From contig JALOPK010000004.1 in assembly GCA_025453925.1 (NCBI GenBank), positions 1-37,174 of the forward strand: a stretch of DNA of 37,174 nucleotides. Direction: 5' to 3'. Below the pieces are notes generated by a model that had not been told where the DNA came from, made no database searches, and saw only the letters and a list, made by a program, of their open reading frames with translations. Shown piece after piece: positions 25,868-33,657 of this stretch. Position 1 is the stretch's first letter. Every line of letters begins with the position of its first letter. This stretch comes from Candidatus Eiseniibacteriota bacterium (GTDB lineage: Bacteria; JAFGKV01). A program made the translations under genes and the position numbers.

Positions 25868-27724
25868 ATGAGATCAATGCTGTGGGTGTGCGGCGGTTGT
25901 TCCCTCCTGATCATGACTGCCGCCTCCTTCGCCGACACCGTACCATTCGATTCCCCACAGTGGGTGCTGGAGAACACCGAGATAGTCGAGCACCTGGGCA
26001 GAACAAGCCTGAAGGGCGCGGCATACCTGCCCGATGTGGAGTTCGCGAATGGGATCATCGAGGTGGATCTGGCGGTAACCAATGACCGTTCCTATCCGGG
26101 AATCATGTTCCGGCGGCACTCCGACGGGAACTACGAGGAGTTCTACATGAGGCCGCACCGATCGAAGTTCTACCCCGATGTACTCCAGTATGCGCCGACC
26201 TTCAACGGCATCTCCGAGTGGCAACTCTACAGTGGCCCCGGCTTCACCGCGGGGGCCGTTCTCCCGCGGGATCAGTGGATCCACCTCAGGCTGGAGGTGC
26301 TCGGCAGCCAGGCCCGGGTGTTCATCGACTCGGCCGCGACGCCTGCCCTGGAGATCCCTGAGCTCCAGCACGGCGTCAGTCGGGGAGCTATCGGCCTCAC
26401 AGGTCCGCGAGACGGCACTGCGCACTTCTCGAACTTCCGCTACGAGCTGACCGACAGCCTCGGCTTCGATCCTCCCGATGTGCGAGGTGCGCCCTACGGC
26501 ATGATCGCCGACTGGGAGTTGACGCAAGCGTTCAACGCGGGGCAGGTCGACCTGGAGCGAACGCCTGAGGCGCAGGGTCTCTCGGGCATCGTGTGGACGC
26601 CGGTGCGAGCCCTCTCCACGGGGCTCGTCGACATCGCGAGGCACACGGGGAGAACGACCAGAGTGGCGGACTGCGTTTTCGCCCGCACCACCATCCGGTC
26701 CGAGCAATTGCGCACGATGCGGCTGCGCTTCGGCTACAGTGACGCGGTGACCGTCTTCCTCAATGGTTCACCCGTCTTCTCAGGAAGCAGCACGTATCAA
26801 GGCAGGGACCCCTCATTCCTCGGAATCGTCGGGCTCAACGATGAGGTCTACCTGCCGCTTCTCGAGGGTGAGAACGAACTGGTGTGTGCGGTCGCTGAGT
26901 CGTTCGGGGGTTGGGGGTTCATGTGCCAGGACGCTGACGCTGTTTTCGTGCACAATGCGCTGAGCGCGGCCTGGGAGCTCCCCCGTACGCTGCGGATGCC
27001 CGAGTCTGTCGTGTACGATCCCGCGCGCGACGTCCTCTATGTCTCCAACTACTTCAACGACGGTCAGGAGTTCCTCTCGAAGTTCCGGCCTGATGGTACG
27101 CTCGAGATCCTGGAATGGGTCACAGGACTCAACATGCCCACAGGGCTGTGCCTTAGGGGCGACACCCTCTACGTGGCAGAGCGCAGGACAATCGCCAAGG
27201 TCGACGTCACTACTGGTGTGGTCACAGCGCATGTTCCCGTTCCCGACGCGGTATTCCTCAACGATCTCGACTTCGATGCCGAGGGCAGCCTCTACGTGTC
27301 GGACTCCCGCGGCAACAAGGTGCACCGGCTCAAGGGCGGGGTGTTTGAGACATGGCTGGAGGCAGGCGAGATCCGCGACCCCAACGGGCTTTGCATCGAC
27401 GGTAACGAACTGCTGCTGGGTAACTCCGGTGATGGCTCGCTGAAGGCTATCGATCTGTCCACGAAGGAGATCCGCACCGTCGCCCGATTCGGAGCGGGGT
27501 CCGTCATGGACGGGCTTCACCTTGACGGCCGGGACAACTACCTCGTGTCCGACTTCAATGGCCGGCTCTTCAGGGTATCGCCGGGCGGTGCAACCGAGCT
27601 CCTGTTGAATACCTCTGCCCCACAGCGTTTCTGCGCGGACTTCGCGTACATCCGTGAGTTGAAGCTGCTCGTGATTCCGACCCTGTACGACAACCAAGTG
27701 ATCGCGTATCATGCGGATCTGTGA
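25868..27724 (+). CDS. Secreted laminin-G-like/jelly-roll/beta-propeller protein
   Basis: A 618-residue exported protein. The start ATG 25868 has AAGGAG 6 nt upstream (ATG 25862 abuts it). A signal peptide (about 1-22) is followed by a concanavalin-like/3-keto-disaccharide hydrolase-type domain (about 28-195, with YPGIMFRRHSDGNYEEFY), then a galactose-binding-like jelly roll (about 205-362, with MRLRFGYSDAVTVFLNG). A C-terminal SMP-30/NHL-type six-bladed propeller region follows (about 375-618), with repeated strands such as VVYDPARDVLYVSNYF, LDFDAEGSLYVSDSRGNK and LCIDGNELLLGNSGDG. It probably binds or acts on carbohydrates outside the cell. Catalytic residues could not be assigned. Confidence 0.8.
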   Translation: MRSMLWVCGGCSLLIMTAASFADTVPFDSPQWVLENTEIVEHLGRTSLKGAAYLPDVEFANGIIEVDLAVTNDRSYPGIMFRRHSDGNYEEFYMRPHRSKFYPDVLQYAPTFNGISEWQLYSGPGFTAGAVLPRDQWIHLRLEVLGSQARVFIDSAATPALEIPELQHGVSRGAIGLTGPRDGTAHFSNFRYELTDSLGFDPPDVRGAPYGMIADWELTQAFNAGQVDLERTPEAQGLSGIVWTPVRALSTGLVDIARHTGRTTRVADCVFARTTIRSEQLRTMRLRFGYSDAVTVFLNGSPVFSGSSTYQGRDPSFLGIVGLNDEVYLPLLEGENELVCAVAESFGGWGFMCQDADAVFVHNALSAAWELPRTLRMPESVVYDPARDVLYVSNYFNDGQEFLSKFRPDGTLEILEWVTGLNMPTGLCLRGDTLYVAERRTIAKVDVTTGVVTAHVPVPDAVFLNDLDFDAEGSLYVSDSRGNKVHRLKGGVFETWLEAGEIRDPNGLCIDGNELLLGNSGDGSLKAIDLSTKEIRTVARFGAGSVMDGLHLDGRDNYLVSDFNGRLFRVSPGGATELLLNTSAPQRFCADFAYIRELKLLVIPTLYDNQVIAYHADL

Positions 27725-28169
27725 CCGGCCGAAGGACTCGCCCGGAGTGCTGCGATCCTCCGGAGTGGCCGCCCACAGACCTTTGACGATCATGCCCCTT
27801 CTCCCCGCGGGAGAAGGCGGGGATGAGGGGGCGGATACGCGAGGAACGCGGGCGAAGCCCTTGGGCGCCCTCACCTTCTTCCTCTCCCGTTGGGCGAGGA
27901 GATGCGTGTGCTTCAAGGCCTGTAGCCAAGGCAGTCTCTGCCGTGCCGGCACCGGTGACGGGGCAGGTATCGCGATGGGGGCGATAGTGGTGGATCCGAT
28001 GTCAGTGATGGCATACGCCCCTTCTCCCCGTGGGAGAAGGTGGGCGTGGTCCCGGTTGCCCCCGCACCTTCGGATGCGGTGCACCGCCGGATGCGGGAGA
28101 TGAGGGGGCGAGGACTGGCACGTTATTTCTGCCAAGAGCTACTTCCCGCGATGTCGAAAGGAGATCCGC
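27725..28169. other. Intergenic region carrying extragenic repeats
   Basis: 445 bases without a gene between two plus-strand genes. It holds the palindromic repeat cluster described separately, plus GC-rich sequence with no coding signal. The AAAGGAG of the next gene lies at its right end. Confidence 0.5.
27794..28113. repeat. Cluster of extragenic palindromic repeats
   Basis: Three related units. Unit 1 (27794-27833) contains CTTCTCCCCGCGGGAGAAGG and then GGGGATGAGGGGGCG. Unit 2 (27865-27902) is in the opposite orientation, CGCCCTCACC, followed by CCTCTCCCGTTGGGCGAGG. Unit 3 (28017-28046) repeats CTTCTCCCCGTGGGAGAAGG, with its TGAGGGGGCG half displaced to about 28096-28113 by some 50 intervening bases. 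Core inverted repeats would form short hairpins. Similar 'CTCTCCC-GGGAGAGG' elements are common between genes in many bacteria, in the manner of REP/RAYT-type repeats. Confidence 0.6.
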
Positions 28170-29420
28170 ATGCGCACTTTGACCTCACGTTCCGTCCTGG
28201 CGTCCATTCTGCTGCTATCTTTGACAGCCCGTTCCGAGGAGCCTCTTGTGTTTGAGACAAAGCAGCTTGCCGACCACATCTACGAACTGAGCACCGACGC
28301 CGGTGGGTACCCGGTGAAGGTCATCGCATCCGTGGGCGACGATGGCGTGTTGCTCGTTGACACGGGGGAGAAGGAGAAGATCGACGACCTGAAAGCTGCC
28401 GTGCTGGCATTCGGCAAGGGCGTGCCCAGGATCATCATCAGCACCCACGCGCACGTGGAGCACATCGGTGGTAACGCGACATTCGGCGGGGATGCCGTCA
28501 TCATCGGCCACGAGAACCTGCGCAAACGGCTCAGGACCGGTCTGTACCTGTTCGACGAATTCCCGGAAGAAGCCCTCCCCGACATCTGCCTCACCGATTC
28601 GCTCTCGCTGTACTTCAACGGTGAACAGATCAAGGTTCACGCGTTTCCCGGCGCCCATGACGACAGCGATCTCATCATCTGGTTCACGACGTCGAAGGTG
28701 GTGTGCGTGGCAGGGCTCTGCAACGGGCGGCACTTCCCGTCGGTCGACAAGGTGGGCGGCGATGTCTTGGAGTATCCTGAGACGGTCCAGCGAGTGATCG
28801 ACCTCCTGCCGGAAGACGTGACCATCGTGCCGGGCCACGGCGAGGATGGCACGATCGAAGACTACCGGGCGTTTCATGCCATGCTGGTCGCGACGACGGA
28901 TCTCGTGCGGAAGGGCATCGAGGCTGGAAAGGATCGCGATACGCTCATCAAAGAGGATGTGCTGCACGACTGGAAGGCATGGGAAGCGAGCTACGTGAGT
29001 GCGGATCAGTGGATCGAGTACCTCGCCGAGGGCATCACAGGGGTCGACCGCAAGCCCATGGTCTTCGAGCCGATCTACTACGCGATTCGCGATCTGGGAG
29101 CTCCCGCCGCCGTCCTGTACTACCACGATCTCAAGAAGAACAAGGCAGACGAATACGCATTCGACGAGAACGACCTGGTGTACATCGGGTACAAGCTCTT
29201 CAAGAACGACCGGGTCGAGGAGTCCATCCCGTTTCTCGAGGCGTCCTTGAAGGAGAGCCCCAAGGGCACCTACGCGTATCTCTGCCATGACTACCTGGGC
29301 CGGTGGCACACGACGCAGGGCGACACGGCCCGCGCGATCCGTGCGTACGAACGCTCCCTGAAGCTGAACCCGGAAAACACCCATGCCGCGGACATGCTGA
29401 AGGAGCTCAAGAAGAAGTAG
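28170..29420 (+). CDS. Exported metallo-beta-lactamase-fold protein with C-terminal TPR
   Basis: A 416-residue protein with a signal peptide (about 1-22). Residues 30-235 form a metallo-beta-lactamase-fold domain: DDGVLLVDTG, the metal motif STHAHVEHIGG (His93, His95, His98), GAHDDSD (His163) and VPGHGEDG (His223). Two usual ligands are changed: the Asp of HxHxDH is Glu97, and the bridging Asp position appears to be Leu183 in CVAGLCNGRHFP. The C-terminal third is helical with two TPR-like repeats (VEESIPFLEASLKESP; ARAIRAYERSLKLNP). ATG 28170 has AAAGGAG 6 nt upstream. Probably a periplasmic hydrolase or a non-catalytic relative. Confidence 0.85.
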   Translation: MRTLTSRSVLASILLLSLTARSEEPLVFETKQLADHIYELSTDAGGYPVKVIASVGDDGVLLVDTGEKEKIDDLKAAVLAFGKGVPRIIISTHAHVEHIGGNATFGGDAVIIGHENLRKRLRTGLYLFDEFPEEALPDICLTDSLSLYFNGEQIKVHAFPGAHDDSDLIIWFTTSKVVCVAGLCNGRHFPSVDKVGGDVLEYPETVQRVIDLLPEDVTIVPGHGEDGTIEDYRAFHAMLVATTDLVRKGIEAGKDRDTLIKEDVLHDWKAWEASYVSADQWIEYLAEGITGVDRKPMVFEPIYYAIRDLGAPAAVLYYHDLKKNKADEYAFDENDLVYIGYKLFKNDRVEESIPFLEASLKESPKGTYAYLCHDYLGRWHTTQGDTARAIRAYERSLKLNPENTHAADMLKELKKK

Positions 29421-29722
29421 ACACAGACCGTTGGGTCGGGAGGGCAGAGCCGCTCTCCGCTACGAGGCTTCTCGGCACGTCCGGGGAGTCTCGACGCGCA
29501 TCGGCACTATTCTCATATGAGAATAGTGCCACAGGACGGAGAACGCCCCGACCTCAGGGGACACACCGGGCTCATCGCGCTCAGCCACACGGACGCGACA
29601 GAGCACGTCCCTCCAGGGGCATCACCCATTCCCCTGTTCCGTGTATGGACGTTCGATGTTCTTCCCCTGTCCATCCTTGTCCCATGAATGGAGGGACGAC
29701 CTCCGTGTCGTCCGCCGCCGCT
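29421..29722. other. Convergent intergenic region with a perfect palindrome
   Basis: 302 bases between the ends of the metallo-beta-lactamase-fold gene (plus) and the repeat-protein gene (minus). The only structure I see is the 28-bp palindrome at 29503-29530. No gene is supported. Confidence 0.5.
29503..29530. repeat. 28-bp perfect palindrome
   Basis: GGCACTATTCTCAT joined directly to its exact reverse complement, with no spacer. It is AT-rich (about 57%) in a GC-rich setting and sits between convergent genes. No T-run follows on either strand. It could be a two-way terminator, a protein-binding site or a recombination site. Confidence 0.7.
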
Positions 29723-31324
29723 CTACGGGATGTCCGCCTCGAAGTCGGCTTCGCCAACACGGTTGGAGATGGCAAGGACTGCTTCCGCCGCATCCACCGC
29801 CATGACCAGGTAGGTCCATTCAATAGCGGCATCACCGACTCCATTCGAGCTGGACCACGTCGTCGTTGTGGAGGGGAGAACGGTGATTCGGAACTGATAG
29901 CCTGGGCCGCTGCCCGGCACGAACCAGGGCAGGCCGGAGGCGCCATAGACCCAGTAGTCATGCGTCCCCGTCACCGAGTTCCACGTGAGCTGCACTGCGC
30001 CGCCCGCCAGCACCCCGTTGAGCTGGAACATCTGGGGCCCAATCATCCGTGCGTACTTGAGATCATTGTTCGTCTCATCCCGGTAACTGATGTGCGGATA
30101 GCCGAGGCTGTCCAGTTCCAGGGAAGTCCACGAACCTACCTGCGCCTGGGAGTCTACGGTCTGCAGGCGCCAGCCCGATGTGTCTTGGTATGCATATCTC
30201 AGATCGTCGTTCGTTTCGTCGTGGTAGCTGATGTGAGCAAAACCCAACGCGTCTAGCGCCAGCGATGTGAACGTGCCCACGTTGCCCCCCGCATCCACGG
30301 TCTCGGCGTGCCAGCCCGCCGCGTCGCGGTAGGCGTATTTCAAGTCGTCGCTCGTGTCGTCGAAATAGCTGATGTGGGGCTCGCCTGACCCGTCCAGGGC
30401 GAGCGAGGTATGCCAGCCCACGTCTCCCAGCGCATCCACGGTTTCGGTGTGCCAGCCAGAGGCATCACGATAGGCGTACTTGAGATCGCACTCACCATTC
30501 TCCCCCCCGGCACAATAGCTGATGCGGGGCTGTTCCGAGGCGTCCAGGTCCAATGAGGGGTAGTAGCCTACGTTCCCCCCCGCCGCGTCCACGACCCCGG
30601 TGTGCCAGCCGGATGCATCCTGGTACGTGTACTTCAGAGTGCGGTTCCCCTGGTCGTGGTGGCTGATGTGGGCCCAGCCCCATCGATCCAGGGCCAGCGA
30701 CGTGCACAGGCCAACCTCCGACGGTGAGGCGTTCGCGGTGTCGGTGTGCCAGGCTGTGGCACTGCGGCAGGCGTACTTCAGGTCGTAGCCCGGGTAGGCG
30801 TTGTAGTAGCTGACGGCGGGATACCCTGAGTCGTCCAGCGCGAGGGAGGTCCACCGCCCCACATCCCCCGCCTCATCCGCCCTTTCGGTGTGCCAGCCGG
30901 AAAGGTCACGGTTTGCGTACTTGAGGTCCCCCCTCTGCTCATCGTAGTAGCTGATGTGGGGTCGACCTGATCCATCCAAGGCCAACGAGGTGTGCGACCC
31001 CACATCCCCTTCCGCATCAACGGTCTGGATGTGCCATCCCGAGTCGTCCTGGCACGCGTACTTGAGACCCCCGTAGCTGATATGCGGATAGCCCGCATCA
31101 TCCAAAACCAGAGAGGTGTGCGTGCCACCCTCCACATCCACAGTCCGGATGTGCCAGCCGACCGTATCCTCGTAGGCATACTTCAGATTATCGGTGGAGC
31201 CGTTCCAGCTGAGGTAGCTGATGTGTGCATGGCCCAAGGCGTCCACGATAAGGGTGAAACGTCTAGCGCAAGCGACGTGTACCAGCTCCCATCCCCCGCG
31301 GAATCCACCGTCTCGAGGTGCCAA
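29723..31324 (-). CDS. Tandem-repeat surface protein, C-terminal part (frameshifted from upstream part)
   Basis: The second part of one gene broken by a frameshift. Homology to the repeats begins at about 31243, so roughly the first 28 codons of this frame are not real. It holds about nine tandem units of roughly 46 residues, each like W-H-T-E-T-V-D-A, TSLALDGSG, PHISYYD, DLKYAYRD. It ends with a fibronectin-III-like domain (LNGVLAGGAVQLTWNSVTG to near the C-terminus, EADFEADIP). The repeats look like blades of one or two beta-propellers; similar proteins occur in uncultivated bacteria and archaea with no assigned function. No sorting tail of the 'PNP' type is seen. Confidence 0.75.
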   Translation of the reverse strand: MAPRDGGFRGGWELVHVACARRFTLIVDALGHAHISYLSWNGSTDNLKYAYEDTVGWHIRTVDVEGGTHTSLVLDDAGYPHISYGGLKYACQDDSGWHIQTVDAEGDVGSHTSLALDGSGRPHISYYDEQRGDLKYANRDLSGWHTERADEAGDVGRWTSLALDDSGYPAVSYYNAYPGYDLKYACRSATAWHTDTANASPSEVGLCTSLALDRWGWAHISHHDQGNRTLKYTYQDASGWHTGVVDAAGGNVGYYPSLDLDASEQPRISYCAGGENGECDLKYAYRDASGWHTETVDALGDVGWHTSLALDGSGEPHISYFDDTSDDLKYAYRDAAGWHAETVDAGGNVGTFTSLALDALGFAHISYHDETNDDLRYAYQDTSGWRLQTVDSQAQVGSWTSLELDSLGYPHISYRDETNNDLKYARMIGPQMFQLNGVLAGGAVQLTWNSVTGTHDYWVYGASGLPWFVPGSGPGYQFRITVLPSTTTTWSSSNGVGDAAIEWTYLVMAVDAAEAVLAISNRVGEADFEADIP

Positions 31325-32046
31325 ACAGTCGAGTCTCTGCGCGCGTGCTTGAGGTAACCGTTCGTGTAGTCATGGTAGCTGATATGCGGGTTGCCTGAAA
31401 CGTCTAGGGCAAGGGACGTGTACCAGCCAACGTGGCCGTCAGAGTCGATAGTCTCAACGTGCCATCCCTCAGCATCCTCGCATGCGTACTTGAGATCGTG
31501 GTTCGTGTGGTCGTAGTAGCTGATGTGGGGATTGCCTGAGGTATCCAAGGATAGGGAGGTGTAGAAGCCCACACTACCTGTCGAGTCGATGGTCTCCAGG
31601 TGCCAGCCACTGGCATCACGCCACGCGTACTTCAGATCGGAGTTCGTGCCGTCGTAGTAGCTGATGTGGGGCCACCCCGAGGCGTCAAGGGAGTTCGTGC
31701 CGTCGTAGTAGCTGATGTGGGGCCACCCCGAGGCGTCAAGGGCCAACGACGCACTCCAACCCACATCCTGCGACCAGTCCGCCACCTCGTAGTGCCACGA
31801 TGTCCCGTCGTGGAAAGCGTAGTACAGGTGATCCTGTCCGTAGGCAAGGTGGGGGCGACCCGCCTCGTCGATACGAAGACATCTGTCGGTCATGCCGTCG
31901 ATCTGCTTCCCGTACTCCACCACCTCGATCTCCCAGGTCTGAGCGAGGGCTGGGTCTACGCCCAGGGAGGAAGACAGGACGACGGACAACAGGGAGAGGA
32001 AGGTCCGGGAACGTTGGCGGTACTGGCGTGAATACGAAGGATTCAT
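31183..32046 (-). CDS. Tandem-repeat surface protein, N-terminal part (frameshifted)
   Basis: The first part of the same gene. ATG 32046 is preferred over the longer frame because AAAGGGG lies just upstream and a signal peptide begins there (SLLSVVLSSSLGVDPALAQ). Four to five repeat units follow. Unit 2 contains an exact duplication of 17 residues (LDASGWPHISYYDGTNS twice) caused by a 51-bp tandem duplication. After SLALDVS the frame departs from the repeat consensus and stops at 31183. Removing 20 bases (about 31241-31260) would join SLALD to ALGHAHISY in the downstream frame. The gene is therefore either newly broken or mis-assembled at a repeat. Confidence 0.75.
   Translation of the reverse strand: MNPSYSRQYRQRSRTFLSLLSVVLSSSLGVDPALAQTWEIEVVEYGKQIDGMTDRCLRIDEAGRPHLAYGQDHLYYAFHDGTSWHYEVADWSQDVGWSASLALDASGWPHISYYDGTNSLDASGWPHISYYDGTNSDLKYAWRDASGWHLETIDSTGSVGFYTSLSLDTSGNPHISYYDHTNHDLKYACEDAEGWHVETIDSDGHVGWYTSLALDVSGNPHISYHDYTNGYLKHARRDSTVWHLETVDSAGDGSWYTSLALDVSPLSWTPWAMHTSATSAGTAPPII
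31640..31741. repeat. Exact 51-bp tandem duplication inside the repeat-protein gene
   Basis: Bases 31640-31690 are repeated without any difference at 31691-31741. The unit is 51 bp, so it adds 17 codons and keeps the frame. It ends within one propeller repeat and does not match the 46-residue period, so it is a separate and recent event. Confidence 0.95.
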
Positions 32047-32208
32047 CGGAGACCCCTTTCCTGCATGTGGCGACGGACCGGTCCTGAAGCGGGACCCTTG
32101 CCACCGTGCTCGAAACCGCAAGGAAGGGATCGTCGCTTCCGAAGTCAATCCCCTGCGGCGTTCCACGGAGCCAGGCTCCCCTGGAATGGACTCGGCCCCA
32201 CAATTCCC

Positions 32209-32236
32209 TGAACAAACATCGCCTTCCTGCGTACTA
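32209..32236 (+). promoter_or_regulatory. Candidate ECF-type promoter of second sigma operon
   Basis: TGAAC at 32209-32213, 16 nt, then CGTACTA at 32230-32236. This matches the common AAC-N16-CGT layout of ECF promoters, and the expected transcription start lies about 60 nt before the sigma start codon. The divergent repeat-protein gene shares this intergenic region. Confidence 0.4.
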
Positions 32237-32303
32237 GTGTTCCAGAGCGTGCAACTGTGGGCCGTGCACGCCCGAATCACGACACGACCAAAGGAGTCGC
32301 AGG

Positions 32304-32858
32304 GTGACACCTGACCTGGATCAACTGGCGCTCAGTCTGAAGATGGGAGACATCGAATCCCTGAAGGAGCTGATCGATTTGCTCACCAGGAGGCTTATCG
32401 CCGTGGCGTATCGATACACCGCTGATTGGGAGATGGCCCGCGATCTCACGCAGGATACGTGGCTCAAGGTACTCCAGTCCATCCATCGGTACGATCCCTC
32501 CCGGCCATTCGAGCAATGGCTGGCCACGATCCACCGCAACGGCTGCATCTCCTACCTGCGGCGATCGTCGCGCCGTATGGAACAACCTGAACCGGCCGAT
32601 GTGATCGAGAGGGCAGCAGATACTGTCGCGGACGGGCCGGGGCGTGACCTTGAATCACGCGAGTTTGCCGCCCGGCTCGCCGGCGCCGTGCGCCGTCTGA
32701 GTCGCAGGCAGCAGGAGGTCTTCAGCTTGGTCGATCTGGATGAGGTGCCGCAGGCGGAGGCTGCGCGAACGCTGCATATGAAGCCGACCACCCTGCGGAG
32801 CACGCTGCATGCCGCACGACGACGCTTAGCCTCACGGCTCAGTCACGGAGAGGTGTGA
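32304..32858 (+). CDS. ECF-type RNA polymerase sigma factor (sigma-70 family)
   Basis: A 184-residue ECF sigma factor, a second and distinct copy in the window. Region 2 has RLIAVAYRYTADWEMARDLTQ (about 30-50) and TWLKVLQSIHRYDPSRPFEQW. Region 4 (about 125-178) has VRRLSRRQQEVFSLVDLDE and the helix-turn-helix ARTLHMKPTTLRSTLHAARR. The region 4 turn has PTTLRSTLHAA, where many family members have xGTVKSRLxRA. GTG 32304 has AAAGGAG 7 nt upstream. The stop lies just before the anti-sigma start, so the pair is coupled. Likely autoregulated from the candidate promoter at 32209. Confidence 0.92.
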   Translation: MTPDLDQLALSLKMGDIESLKELIDLLTRRLIAVAYRYTADWEMARDLTQDTWLKVLQSIHRYDPSRPFEQWLATIHRNGCISYLRRSSRRMEQPEPADVIERAADTVADGPGRDLESREFAARLAGAVRRLSRRQQEVFSLVDLDEVPQAEAARTLHMKPTTLRSTLHAARRRLASRLSHGEV

Positions 32859-32860
32859 CG

Positions 32861-33646
32861 ATGGGGAAGATACCATGCAAGGACCTGGACGCGCGGATCG
32901 ATGATCTGCTGCGCCATCGCCTGCCGGAATCGGAACAGCGCGAACTCCATGACCACATCGCCCAGTGCCCGCGGTGCGCGTCGCTGCTCGAGCTACGCCG
33001 GGCACTCATGACCAACGATCTCGCATCGCTGCAAGACAGGGTTCCCGCGGAAATGGTCGCCGTGATGTGGGAATCGATCCAGGGCGCGCTGATGTGGCGT
33101 GGCGGTCGAACTCCACATACTCGGACCTGGGTGAGGCACGTGGTTCCCCTGCTGGCCGCCGCCACGGTGGTCGCGTCGTGCCTGGGCGGCTACCTCGCAG
33201 ATGAGCTCCACTCCTCGCGAGAGCGGGAGTCTCACCTACTGGGAATGGTACAGCGTCAGGAACGTCTGCTTGCGGCGACCTACCGCGGGTCTGCGAACGC
33301 CATGGGTGGCCGTCTTGAAGACAGAGGCCCGACTGCGGCCGCCCGCTGGATACTGCCACCGGATGCCACCGTGGGCACGCTGACCGCCCTGCTCGATCGG
33401 TTGCCCGACGACTTCACCGTCGTCTCAGCGATGCAGGCTCGGCAGTACGGGTATTGGGGTTTGGCGCAGGTCCTGGCCTCCCGCCTTCGCGGCGCCGTTG
33501 CCGTTGAGGATGGACTGCAGGCGGGAGAGATCCGGAGAGCCATTGAGATGTATGGGGTTGACGCGGACACGCCGATCAACCCGCACCGTCTGCTCCGGCG
33601 GATGGAACTATGGAACGATCGACCCGTGAAATCGGGCCGCACCTGA
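32861..33646 (+). CDS. Zinc-finger anti-sigma factor, membrane protein
   Basis: A 261-residue anti-sigma factor. The zf-HC2/ZAS motif is HDHIAQCPRC, with His32, Cys36 and Cys39, the same positions as in the first operon. One membrane span (about 92-112, VVPLLAAATVVASCLGGYLA) is followed by a helical, probably coiled segment (114-150) and an outer C-terminal domain (about 170-261) ending near NPHRLLRRMELWNDRP. GTG 32855 overlaps the sigma stop, but ATG 32861 is better spaced from GGAGAGG. The large outer domain differs from the short tail of the first anti-sigma factor and may sense a signal or bind the lipoprotein encoded next. Confidence 0.88.
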   Translation: MGKIPCKDLDARIDDLLRHRLPESEQRELHDHIAQCPRCASLLELRRALMTNDLASLQDRVPAEMVAVMWESIQGALMWRGGRTPHTRTWVRHVVPLLAAATVVASCLGGYLADELHSSRERESHLLGMVQRQERLLAATYRGSANAMGGRLEDRGPTAAARWILPPDATVGTLTALLDRLPDDFTVVSAMQARQYGYWGLAQVLASRLRGAVAVEDGLQAGEIRRAIEMYGVDADTPINPHRLLRRMELWNDRPVKSGRT

Positions 33647-33657
33647 GGAGGCTTACA

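Noticed and set aside
26813-29384. Long minus-strand frames opposite the propeller and metallo-beta-lactamase-fold genes
   Set aside because: Mirror frames of well-supported plus-strand genes, with no ribosome binding sites or recognisable domains.
29900-31700. Regularly spaced similar sequences that could suggest a CRISPR array
   Set aside because: The period is about 140 bases, the copies are diverged, and on the minus strand they translate to one continuous propeller-type protein repeat.
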